DNA of 64,000 nucleotides from Synechococcus sp. PCC 6312 (lineage in GTDB: Bacteria; Cyanobacteriota; Cyanobacteriia; Thermosynechococcales; Thermosynechococcaceae): positions 1 through 64,000 of the forward strand of contig NC_019680.1 in NCBI RefSeq assembly GCF_000316685.1. Reading direction: 5' to 3'. Shown one piece after another: positions 9,800-17,133 of this stretch. The notes beneath the pieces were generated by a model. That model was not told the origin of the DNA, made no database searches, and saw only the letters and a list, made by a program, of their open reading frames with translations. The position numbers and the translations under genes were made by a program. How positions within the stretch are numbered: position 1 is the stretch's first letter; the number at the start of each line of letters is the position of its first letter.

Positions 9800-10570
9800 A
9801 TTACCCTGCTGACTGATTTTGGCTATCAAGATTCTTATGCAGGAATTCTGCGCGGCATCATTTCCCAAATTAACCCCACCGCAACCATCATTGACCTGAC
9901 CCATGGCATTGCTCCTCACGACTGTCATGCCGCAATGTTCCAACTCCGCCAGGCCACGCCCTACTTTAATCCTCAGACCATTCATCTAGCGGTGGTGGAT
10001 CCAGGAGTAGGTAGTAGTCGCCGGGGCCTGGCCATCCAAACGAGTCAAGGGGTTTTAGTTGGCCCAGATAATGGGATTTTTACAGGAGTGCTGCACCAGG
10101 CCCAGGTTAACCAAGCTGTGGAGTTAACTAATCCAGACTATTGGCTCCCATTGGAAATTAGTACCACGTTCCACGGCCGAGATATTTTTGCCCCCGTAGC
10201 AGCCCATTTATCCTTGGGAGTAGGACTCAGTTCTCTGGGGAACCCGATTGATCCGGCTTCTTTAATCTGTTTACCTGGCCTGGAGCCTGAACAAACCTCC
10301 TCTGGTTGGCGGGGAACTATTCAAGGCATTGATCATTTTGGGAATGTCATCTCAACCTTGCCAAAAACACTCTGTCAAGGCGGGACGTGGATGGTTCAGT
10401 ACCAGGCCCTAACTTTACCGTTGATGCACATCTACAGCGAAGTCTCTCCAGGCCAGCCCATTGCCCTGATCGGTAGTCATGGTTGGCTTGAAATTGCCAT
10501 TAACCAAGGTTCTGCAGCCCAAATTTATGGAACTCGGCTGGGTGACACTATTTACCTACACCCTGCTTAA
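9800..10570 (+). CDS. SAM hydroxide adenosyltransferase (DUF62 family)
   Basis: Members of this family hydrolyse S-adenosylmethionine to adenosine and methionine; halogenases (fluorinase, chlorinase) are relatives. The 256-residue protein begins MITLLTDFGYQDSYAG and carries VVDPGVGSSRRGLA, GPDNGIFT and FHGRDIFAPVAAHL, the typical family motifs. I recall the halogenase-specific insertion of fluorinases as absent in hydrolases, and I see no obvious extra loop here, so hydrolase activity is the likely one. The alternative ATG at 9770 adds ten residues that do not resemble the family start. It lies upstream of tRNA-Lys. Confidence 0.9.
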   Translation: MTLLTDFGYQDSYAGILRGIISQINPTATIIDLTHGIAPHDCHAAMFQLRQATPYFNPQTIHLAVVDPGVGSSRRGLAIQTSQGVLVGPDNGIFTGVLHQAQVNQAVELTNPDYWLPLEISTTFHGRDIFAPVAAHLSLGVGLSSLGNPIDPASLICLPGLEPEQTSSGWRGTIQGIDHFGNVISTLPKTLCQGGTWMVQYQALTLPLMHIYSEVSPGQPIALIGSHGWLEIAINQGSAAQIYGTRLGDTIYLHPA

Positions 10571-10644
10571 ATAGAACCTACTATCCAAGAGCAAATTGGA
10601 TATGTTACCTTGGTAAATGCCTTGAATTTAAGGCGCAAAGTAGT

Positions 10645-10716
10645 GGGTCGCTAGCTCAGCGGTAGAGCACTCGGCTTTTAACCGATTGGTCTTGGGTTCG
10701 AATCCCAGGCGACCCA
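10645..10716 (+). tRNA. trnK: tRNA-Lys (UUU)
   Basis: A full cloverleaf of 72 bases: acceptor GGGTCGC pairs with GCGACCC, D arm GCTC/GAGC, anticodon loop CTTTTAA with anticodon TTT, and T arm with GGTTCGAATCC. The first pair of the anticodon stem is a C-U mismatch. CCA is not encoded. It is the left neighbour of the accessory region that starts at 10846, but no duplicated 3' end was found. Confidence 0.97.
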
Positions 10717-10845
10717 TAAAATAATGGTCTGTGAATGTCCAGATCACCGATAACTGATCCAAAAAAAGTTCAGGGATTTGTGGCAACCGGCCCCGGATTA
10801 AGGACACTCGAATTACAGTATGGGAAGAGATGATCTTGCGTCACA

Positions 10846-13800
10846 ATGTCTCGACAACCCACAAACCCGCTTTTTCATGACAGAACTCTAAATGCTGCAA
10901 TTCGGGCGTTTACGTTTCCGGCTGACTTACCTGAGCGACAAGGGAAGATTTTGCAGTGGATTGATGTTTTGCAGTCTGGGACGTTGGATGAGATTAAGGA
11001 AACCTCGCTGCATGGCAGTTTTTTAGCTGATATTTTCCAGGCCATATTGGGCTATCGATCCGTGATTGCGGGGGGTGGCCAGGCCTGGGAGATTCATGCC
11101 GAGCAAACGATTTCTGATGGGGGCGGTTCGGCTGATGGGGCGTTGGGGTTCTTTACGGCTACTGTGCAGGCCAAAGGCGGGGTTAAGTTATCCGGGCGGG
11201 TGATTGCACCGATTGAGTTAAAGGGGGCCAAGGATGATTTGGATCGGGTTGCCCCAGGCCGGAAGGAATCAGCAGTAGATCAAGGGTGGCGATATGCCAA
11301 TTACACACCGGATTGTAAATGGGTGATTGTCTCGAACTATCGGGAAATTCGGCTGTATCAAACCAGTAAGACCCCGGCCTATTGTGAAATCTTTCGCTTG
11401 CTGGACTTGGGGGAGATGGAGGCGTTTCAGCGGTTTTATTTCCTGCTGTGTCGAGAGAACTTTTTACCCAATCAACCCCAGGCCCGGTCACGGATTGATG
11501 AACTATTAGCTGAGTCCAATGAAGCCGAGGCAGCGATTACTAATGCCCTGTATGAGCAATACAAGCAAGTCCGGGTTGATTTAGCCCAGCATTTCCAGGC
11601 CACGGCCCCAAATGACATCGAAAATCGAGATACTGTCCTGATCGAAAAAGCCCAGAAGGTCTTGGATCGGGTGTTGTTTATTGCTTTTTGCGAGGATCGG
11701 GGGTTATTGCCGGATAAGACGATCCAAAAAGCCTATGAGCATCGAGATCCTTACAACCCCAGGCCCATTTGGGAGAACTACAAAGCCATTTTTCGGTGGG
11801 TCGATCAGGGGAATGAGGATCCACCCATTCCGGGCTATAACGGCGGCCTGTTCAAACTGGATTCTCTTTTAGATGAGCAGCTTCAGGTTACGGATCAACT
11901 CTGTGGCCAGCTTAAGGATTTAACTCGGTTTGATTTTGATACGGAAGTGTCGGTCAACATTTTGGGGCATATTTTTGAGCAGTCGGTTAGTGATCTGGAG
12001 GAGTTGAAGGCTCTAGCGGCGGGGCAATCGTTTAACCAAAAGCAAGGCAAGCGCAAGACTCAGGGGGTTTATTACACTCCGGCATTTATTACTCAGTACA
12101 TTGTCGAGGTGGCATTGGGGGGATATTTAAGGCAAAAGGAAGCCGTTTTATCTCAACAACTCGGATTAGATACCATTCCCAAGCAAGCGACCAAGAAACG
12201 GCGAGACACTGAGGTTAAGTTTTGGGAGGACTATCGAGATATTTTGCTCAAAACCAGGGTGATTGATCCGGCCTGTGGTTCGGGGGCATTTTTGATTGCG
12301 GCGTTTGATTATCTAAACCGAGAGTATGAGCGGGTGAATGAAGCCTTGGCCGCTTTGGCAGTGGATCAACAAAGTAAGGGAAAGGTGGCGGCGGATGTGG
12401 TGGGGCAGCGGAGTTTATTTGATTTAGACGAGACTATTTTAAATAAAAATTTGTTTGGGGTTGATTTATGGCCGGAGTCTGTGGAAATTACCAAGTTATC
12501 CCTGTGGTTAAAGACGGCCAAGAAGGAAAAGGCGTTAACTTACTTGGATGACAATATCAAGGTTGGCAATTCTATTGTTTCTGATCCTAGTTATGATCCC
12601 TTAGCGTTTAATTGGCTAGCGGCGTTTCCTGATGTGTTTGCGGATGGTGGGTTTGATGTGGTGCTGGGGAATCCGCCCTATGTCCGCCAGGAACGACTCA
12701 CCCCATTTAAGCCCTATTTACAAACCCATTACCAGACTTTTGATGGGGTGGCTGATCTCTATGTCTATTTTTATGAGCAGGGGTTAAGGATTCTTAAGCC
12801 GGAGGGGGTGCTGTCCTACATCGTCACGAATAAGTGGTTCAAGGCGGGCTATGGGGAAGCATTGCGGCGGTTCTTTACTGAGAATTCTATCTTTGAGCAA
12901 ATTCTAGATTTTGGTCATGCCCCAATTTTTCCTGATGCTGAAGTGTTTCCCTGTATTGTCTCGATGCGTAAGCCTGAAACGGTGAATCATCCAGCTTCAA
13001 CAGTGCGGGTGTGTCCAGTTCCCCGTGAGAAGTTGCCAGAGATTAGTTTGCCTCAGTATGTGCAGCAGGAAGGGTTTGATATTCCTTGGACTCGCTTTAC
13101 GGAACAGGCCTGGAGCCTTGAACCCCCAGAAGTTGATGCTTTGATGCAGAAGATTCAATCGGTGGGGATTCCACTTAAGGAATATGTAGGACATTCACCC
13201 TATTACGGTATTAAAACGGGTTTAAATGAGGCTTTCTTAATTGACAATGCAACCAAAAACAAATTAGTTAATCTTGATCCCAAGAGTGTAGAAATTATCA
13301 AACCTTACTTAAGAGGCCAGGATGTTAAACGCTGGAATCCAGATTGGCAAAACTTGTGGATGATTCTAGCGCATAAAGAGATTCAAATAGAAAATTACCC
13401 TATTGTCAGGGAACATTTAACTCAATACGGTGAGAAATTAGAGAAAAGAGCAGGAAAACAATTATGGTGGCAGTTACAAGCTCCTCCATCTTCTACGGAT
13501 TTATTTGAACAACCTAAAATAATCTGGCCTGATTTAGCGTGGGGAGCAAAATTTTGTTTTGATTATAATAATTTTTATACCAACGACTTATGTTTTATCT
13601 TACCTACAAATAATCTTTGGTTATTAGCAGTTATCAATTCACCACTAATATGGGCATGGCTATGGCGTAATGCTGCTCACGGCAAAGATGAAGTGTTACG
13701 GCTCAAAAACATATACACAGAAACCTTACCAATTCCCCCGACTACCGATGAAATAAAGTCACAAATTGAACCAAAAGTTAGTCGCTTAATTGAACTCACC

Positions 13801-14154
13801 AAACAAAACCAGGCCAGCCATAGAGAGGTATATGATTGGCTCCAAACAGAACAAGCGATTCTTAAACTCGGCCAAAAATTAGAGAACTTTGCCAATTTGG
13901 ATGGTGATCAGTTTGTCCAAGAAGTGAGAATCAGAAAACCCAAAGGAACCAGCCTAAACCCCAAAGCCTTAAAAGAATTGCGAGATGTTTACCAAGACTA
14001 TGCCCCCCAAATCCAGGCCCGCAATGCCGAAGCTCTCACCCTAGAAATTCAACTCTCAGATTTAGTCAACCAAGCCTATGGCCTCACTCCAGAAGAAATT
14101 GATCTGATGTGGAAAACGGCCCCACCCAGAATGCCCATCCCCCGGCCGATTTAA
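10846..14154 (+). CDS. Type IIG-like restriction-modification enzyme (Eco57I class)
   Basis: One 1102-residue chain appears to combine cleavage, methylation and target recognition. Near residue 122 the string PIELKGAK follows an acidic/hydrophobic segment as in a PD-(D/E)XK nuclease. The N6-adenine methyltransferase has motif I IDPACGSGAFL near residue 472 and the catalytic NPPY near 608, in the Eco57I-methylase arrangement. The last 300 residues are a TaqI-like specificity region (YYGIKTGLNEAF near 785, KPYLRGQDVKRW). The coding region from about 13190 to 13900 is more AT-rich than the rest, hinting at an exchanged recognition domain. No separate methylase or specificity gene is adjacent. 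The target sequence cannot be read from the protein. Confidence 0.88.
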   Translation: MSRQPTNPLFHDRTLNAAIRAFTFPADLPERQGKILQWIDVLQSGTLDEIKETSLHGSFLADIFQAILGYRSVIAGGGQAWEIHAEQTISDGGGSADGALGFFTATVQAKGGVKLSGRVIAPIELKGAKDDLDRVAPGRKESAVDQGWRYANYTPDCKWVIVSNYREIRLYQTSKTPAYCEIFRLLDLGEMEAFQRFYFLLCRENFLPNQPQARSRIDELLAESNEAEAAITNALYEQYKQVRVDLAQHFQATAPNDIENRDTVLIEKAQKVLDRVLFIAFCEDRGLLPDKTIQKAYEHRDPYNPRPIWENYKAIFRWVDQGNEDPPIPGYNGGLFKLDSLLDEQLQVTDQLCGQLKDLTRFDFDTEVSVNILGHIFEQSVSDLEELKALAAGQSFNQKQGKRKTQGVYYTPAFITQYIVEVALGGYLRQKEAVLSQQLGLDTIPKQATKKRRDTEVKFWEDYRDILLKTRVIDPACGSGAFLIAAFDYLNREYERVNEALAALAVDQQSKGKVAADVVGQRSLFDLDETILNKNLFGVDLWPESVEITKLSLWLKTAKKEKALTYLDDNIKVGNSIVSDPSYDPLAFNWLAAFPDVFADGGFDVVLGNPPYVRQERLTPFKPYLQTHYQTFDGVADLYVYFYEQGLRILKPEGVLSYIVTNKWFKAGYGEALRRFFTENSIFEQILDFGHAPIFPDAEVFPCIVSMRKPETVNHPASTVRVCPVPREKLPEISLPQYVQQEGFDIPWTRFTEQAWSLEPPEVDALMQKIQSVGIPLKEYVGHSPYYGIKTGLNEAFLIDNATKNKLVNLDPKSVEIIKPYLRGQDVKRWNPDWQNLWMILAHKEIQIENYPIVREHLTQYGEKLEKRAGKQLWWQLQAPPSSTDLFEQPKIIWPDLAWGAKFCFDYNNFYTNDLCFILPTNNLWLLAVINSPLIWAWLWRNAAHGKDEVLRLKNIYTETLPIPPTTDEIKSQIEPKVSRLIELTKQNQASHREVYDWLQTEQAILKLGQKLENFANLDGDQFVQEVRIRKPKGTSLNPKALKELRDVYQDYAPQIQARNAEALTLEIQLSDLVNQAYGLTPEEIDLMWKTAPPRMPIPRPI

Positions 14155-14193
14155 CGTATGAGTGGATTTTGCCAGGCCTGGAGATCGAGCTTA

Positions 14194-14472
14194 CTATGCA
14201 GTAAGGATTTCTGTCGTATTGAGGCTCTGTGTCTTAGTAAAGTCCTCGATTTTGATCCAATGAACAGGCTTCCCTTCTGAGACAGCGATGGCCGCAAGTT
14301 TCTCATTTTGCTCATTGATCCAAGCATCTGTGGTAATCGGAAAAACAACGGCTCCATTAGGTATATCGGCTAAGACTTCAGGATTTTTGAGGGCCTGGCC
14401 TAATTGTCGGGCCACTTGGATATTGACAGCAGCGAGGCGTTGTTGTTCAGCTTTAGTTAAGTTCTGACTCAT
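14194..14472 (-). CDS. DUF5647-like small protein
   Basis: 92 residues with the pattern of this cyanobacterial family: a helix with two-residue repeats, then PEVLADIPNGAVVFPI and a C-terminal GKPVHWIKIEDF strand. Function is unknown; small genes of this kind are common next to toxin-antitoxin or nucleotidyltransferase-like genes. Its ATG overlaps the stop of an upstream frame in the pattern ATGA (14469-14472), a sign of translational coupling. That upstream partner is now only a stub. It converges on the restriction enzyme gene with 40 bases between stops. Confidence 0.7.
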   Translation of the reverse strand: MSQNLTKAEQQRLAAVNIQVARQLGQALKNPEVLADIPNGAVVFPITTDAWINEQNEKLAAIAVSEGKPVHWIKIEDFTKTQSLNTTEILTA

Positions 14473-14627
14473 ATCGTTCTCGCTCTTTGTACCAGTTTTC
14501 TAGCATCCAATCTCAGGCTATCTCGTAACACAGGCTCGGCAATCAATACATCAATCCCAAAAGGGGTGAAAGGTTTTGTAATATGGCACTGTATTAACTT
14601 CGTAGTGTAGAAGACTCCAGGCAATGA
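14469..14627 (-). pseudogene. 3' stub of a gene coupled to the DUF5647 gene
   Basis: An open frame of 52 codons without a good start, reading into the DUF5647 gene with a four-base ATGA overlap. The sequence (FTPFGIDVLIAEPVLRDSL then LRLDARKLVQRARTI) looks like the end of a folded protein, not random sequence. The frame closes at a stop (14628-14630) just where the plus-strand vapB-like gene begins (14624), so the 5' part was probably lost when that module arrived. The family is not recognised. Confidence 0.4.
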
Positions 14628-14884
14628 CTATCTCTTTGGAATTACCCTCAGACCTAGAGAACGAGCTTTCTGACGAGGCTGCCCAACTAAATCTACCGCT
14701 GCCGGAATATATTCTTCGAGTTCTCTCCCTTCGTCCTTTTTTGCAAAACCCTCCCAAAACAGGAGTTGAGCTTGTTGCCTACTGGGAAAGTATTGGGGTG
14801 ATTAACTCTCGGCCTGATATTGCAAATAGCCAAGAGTATGCCCGCAGATTACGCGATCAAGCTGAATACCGTGAGCGAATTTAG
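14624..14884 (+). CDS. VapB-like antitoxin
   Basis: 86 residues: an N-terminal segment MTISLELPSDLENELSDEA typical of small DNA-binding antitoxins (ribbon-helix-helix-like), then a flexible acidic C terminus that would wrap the toxin. The gene is seven bases upstream of a PIN-domain toxin gene, so the pair is a classic type II module. Such antitoxins usually repress their own promoter. The exact antitoxin class is not certain from sequence alone. Confidence 0.8.
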   Translation: MTISLELPSDLENELSDEAAQLNLPLPEYILRVLSLRPFLQNPPKTGVELVAYWESIGVINSRPDIANSQEYARRLRDQAEYRERI

Positions 14885-14891
14885 GTAGCAA

Positions 14892-15272
14892 ATGTACCTA
14901 GTTGATACCGATGTCATGATCGATATTCAGCGGGGGTATGAGCCGGCCCTGGCCTGGTTTGCCTCTCTCCCAGAACTACCAAGTATTCCTGGCTTTGTGG
15001 TTATGGAGTTGATTCAAGATGCTCAGAATAAGCAACAGGTGCGTCAAGTGCTCCAACTCATCGCCCCCTTAACGATTGTCTGGCCAACTGAAACTGACTG
15101 CGCCCGGGCCCTATCTGATTTTACGGCCTATCACCTGTCTCACAAAATTGGTTTGATTGATGCTTTAATTGGGGCCTGTGCCGTTGGGCGGAATGTAACC
15201 CTCTGCACTTTTAACATCAAGCACTACCAAGTCATCTCAGGCTTGCGCATAGAACAGCCTTACACTCGCTAA
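14892..15272 (+). CDS. VapC-like PIN-domain toxin
   Basis: PIN-domain ribonucleases cleave RNA, often initiator tRNA or rRNA. The 126-residue protein keeps the acidic set: MYLVDTDVMID at the N terminus (Asp5/Asp7), the glutamate in VVMELI, an aspartate in the conserved GLIDALIGA helix, and the C-terminal CTFNIKHYQ. Length is normal, so it looks functional. It forms a pair with the antitoxin gene upstream. A fragment of a DUF2442 gene follows directly on the other strand. Confidence 0.88.
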   Translation: MYLVDTDVMIDIQRGYEPALAWFASLPELPSIPGFVVMELIQDAQNKQQVRQVLQLIAPLTIVWPTETDCARALSDFTAYHLSHKIGLIDALIGACAVGRNVTLCTFNIKHYQVISGLRIEQPYTR

Positions 15273-15280
15273 ACCTCCTC

Positions 15281-15342
15281 CAGTGAATCCCATATCCGGC
15301 CGGGGAAACTTGATAGATAGGGCGTTTCTGTAAGCTGGCCTG
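15281..15342 (-). pseudogene. DUF2442 gene fragment
   Basis: These 62 bases match 15983-16044 with about 87 percent identity by eye. On the minus strand they encode a 21-residue piece including YQVSPAGYGIHW, the conserved C-terminal motif of the DUF2442 family. No start or upstream domain is left, and an ochre/amber-type frame end follows after a few codons. I read it as debris of a second DUF2442 gene, which explains the direct repeat. Confidence 0.6.
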
Positions 15343-15414
15343 AAACCCAAAATCTTACAAGGATTTTAATATGTTGATCAAAACTATGCCCCTAAATAAT
15401 TCAAGGAAATCATT

Positions 15415-15606
15415 ATGAAAGCCGTCAAAGTCATGGCAACCATTAACTATCAGGGGCAATTAACCCTAGATCAACCCCTGACCATTGATGAAAATAGTCG
15501 AGTTGAAGTGATCATTCTTGTTCCAGAATCAGAAGCAACCGATGAACCCACCCAAGCAGAGGTTTTAGCTGACTTTGCCCAGGCCTGGGATGAAGCGATG
15601 ACTTGA
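15415..15606 (+). CDS. RelN-like antitoxin, no toxin gene seen
   Basis: 63 residues beginning MKAVKVMATINYQGQLTLDQPL, the typical opening of the cyanobacterial RelN antitoxin family, followed by SRVEVIILVPE and an acidic tail. Family members I recall are somewhat longer and precede a RelE-type toxin gene. Here no RelE-like frame follows; the next gene is another antitoxin-like one. The gene may be truncated at its 3' end, or may be a solitary regulator or anti-addiction antitoxin. Confidence 0.65.
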   Translation: MKAVKVMATINYQGQLTLDQPLTIDENSRVEVIILVPESEATDEPTQAEVLADFAQAWDEAMT

Positions 15607-15675
15607 ACACAAGACTACATTTTTCACGATGTGCTATCAACGATAATTAAAGACATTAGCCTAGAGAAGTTGGCC

Positions 15676-15873
15676 ATGAATACCGCTCAAATCAAAACCG
15701 ATGGCGATCACCAAATTGTCATCCTTCCCAAAGAAATAGAACTTTCTGGCACTGAGTTTTATATCAAGAAGGTTGGTGATTCAATCATTCTCATTTCTAA
15801 AGATCATCCCTGGCAATTATTGTTTGACAGCTTAGACCAATTTTCAGATGACTTCATGGAAACCAGAGATTAG
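15676..15873 (+). CDS. VapB-type (AbrB-fold) antitoxin, no toxin gene seen
   Basis: 65 residues starting MNTAQIKTDGDHQIVILPKE, with FYIKKVGDSIILI and SLDQFSDDFMETR, the pattern of AbrB-like VapB antitoxins. The family usually continues about ten residues past DDFMETR and overlaps a vapC gene; here a stop comes at once and no PIN frame follows. The start at 15676 fits the family better than the longer frame from 15631. Probably the remaining half of a lost module. Confidence 0.65.
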   Translation: MNTAQIKTDGDHQIVILPKEIELSGTEFYIKKVGDSIILISKDHPWQLLFDSLDQFSDDFMETRD

Positions 15874-15906
15874 CCAAATTGAAAGCGATCACCTTAATAA
15901 CAGCAG

Positions 15907-16157
15907 TTAAACCGTAGCAACTGATGATTTTTGGGCAATTCTCAGTAACCCGTTAATAGACAAATCCTCATCAATTAGGGGCCAGTGAATCCCATATCCA
16001 GCCGGGGAAACTTGATAGATAGAGCGTTCTTCTGGGCTGGCCTGGGCTAATCGTGGCGAAATTTCACTAATAGGGTGCGAGCAACTTGGTTATCTACCTT
16101 GAGAATGAGATCATCTCCCTCAAACTCCAGGGCCTGGACATGGTGAAACTTAGTCAT
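15907..16157 (-). pseudogene. Frameshifted DUF2442 gene
   Basis: From the ATG at 16157 the minus strand encodes MTKFHHVQALEFEGDDLIL and then runs to a stop, while the next frame continues with ISEISPRLAQASPEERS and then YQVSPAGYGIHWPLIDEDL to a stop at 15907. Together the two frames make one DUF2442 protein of about 83 residues. The total of 251 bases is not a multiple of three. The frame change falls near 16065-16085. A sequencing error would give the same picture. Confidence 0.7.
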
Positions 16158-16179
16158 TTTTATACTCAAAGTAGCGATT

Positions 16180-16314
16180 TCAAGCCTCAATAATTTCATC
16201 AAAATGTTGCAAGATTATTTTCAAAATTTCATGCCTATCCCGCTTCATTAAGTTGTGGCTATAGTCCTCTTCACTCTGACATGATTTAAGTAATTGGGAA
16301 GGGGAAAAAAGCCT
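16180..16314 (-). pseudogene. Short frame upstream of the DUF2442 pseudogene
   Basis: An open frame of 45 codons ends 22 bases before the DUF2442 start. An ATG at 16248 would give 22 residues (MKRDRHEILKIILQHFDEII). DUF2442 genes often follow a DUF4160 gene, and this end resembles the final helix of some DUF4160 proteins, so it may be the remnant of that partner. Evidence is weak. Confidence 0.3.
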
Positions 16315-16436
16315 TTAGAAGCCAAGGCGCACATCATACCTAGCTTCAGTCATTTTTTACCGCGCCAGGCCTGGGGCACAGTCTCTTGTACCAAGATGTT
16401 GACCTCAGAGCTTGAGCATGAGAATCACCGCTTAAC

Positions 16437-17063
16437 CTAAGGATGACAACTCATCGGGCCCAGATAGCGACAGAGATAGGGTGAAAAAACTTCATAGATG
16501 ACTGTTAACGGGCGATGGTCGTGCCAGAACAAGTAATGTCGGCCCCAAAACGGCCCGGTTTCCCCGAAGGCAGCCGCTAACTCTGGGGAATGACCCAAAT
16601 AAACCCCCTGAATATCCCGATACAGTTCGACCTTTAGTTTGGCTAGACTGGCCCAAATGGGTAAAGCCCGGTTTTGGAGATATTCATCCACATGGGCAGC
16701 TTCCCACCAAGAAGTGGCATAGGCCAAACGTTGACCCGAAGCAGTCCGCAACCACACTTGTCGTCTGAGCCTTGGGCCAGGAATTGCCGCAATTGCCGGC
16801 GGAGCGTGATCTGCATCCAGGCCAACCAGAGACATATCAATCACATCCACCTCTGTAGGTTCCCCCGTCAGGAGTTGTAAATGCCGAGTCGGTGAGCCAT
16901 CGCCCAAGATTAAAATCTGCCAGGCCGGGGCCAACAGGGCATGGGGTAATCCCACAGGAATCACATCCGTTGTTCCTTGCCAAACCGGGTCTAGGGCATA
17001 CCAGGCCGGGACTTGCGGATCCTTGATTGCGGCGGCTGGCGTTAGAAACGGTTGAGAGGGCAT
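16437..17063 (-). CDS. DUF98 chorismate pyruvate-lyase-like protein
   Basis: The family includes the cyanobacterial enzyme that releases pyruvate from chorismate to give 4-hydroxybenzoate for plastoquinone. The 208-residue protein shows LQLLTGEPTEVDVIDMS, RRQVWLRTASGQRLAYATSWW (substrate-binding arginines) and FWGRHYLFWHDHRPLTVIYEVFSPYL, the typical C-terminal motif with a conserved glutamate. An alternative ATG at 17147 adds 28 basic residues and overlaps the permease gene by 14 bases; the shorter start matches the family length I recall. It is downstream of the permease on the same strand. Confidence 0.85.
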   Translation of the reverse strand: MPSQPFLTPAAAIKDPQVPAWYALDPVWQGTTDVIPVGLPHALLAPAWQILILGDGSPTRHLQLLTGEPTEVDVIDMSLVGLDADHAPPAIAAIPGPRLRRQVWLRTASGQRLAYATSWWEAAHVDEYLQNRALPIWASLAKLKVELYRDIQGVYLGHSPELAAAFGETGPFWGRHYLFWHDHRPLTVIYEVFSPYLCRYLGPMSCHP

Positions 17064-17133
17064 AGGAGTTTGTGACAAAACTTTACTTCCCTTACTGTAA
17101 CGATATTTGCCCCATCGCGTCCTCAAACTTCCC

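Larger units (their letters stand above)
15874..16436. other. Gene-poor tract with decayed small genes
   Basis: No intact gene. It contains the frameshifted DUF2442 gene (15907-16157), a short frame (16180-16314), and near its right end a perfect CCAGGCCTGG palindrome (16365-16374). No terminal inverted repeats or transposase are seen. Confidence 0.5.

Noticed and set aside
15281-16044. The 62-base direct repeat as ends of a mobile element
   Set aside because: Both copies encode the DUF2442 C-terminal motif on the minus strand, so they are gene remnants, not element ends; no transposase between them.
10645-16436. tRNA-Lys as integration site for the accessory region
   Set aside because: No second copy of the tRNA 3' end was found at the right side of the region, and no integrase gene is present.
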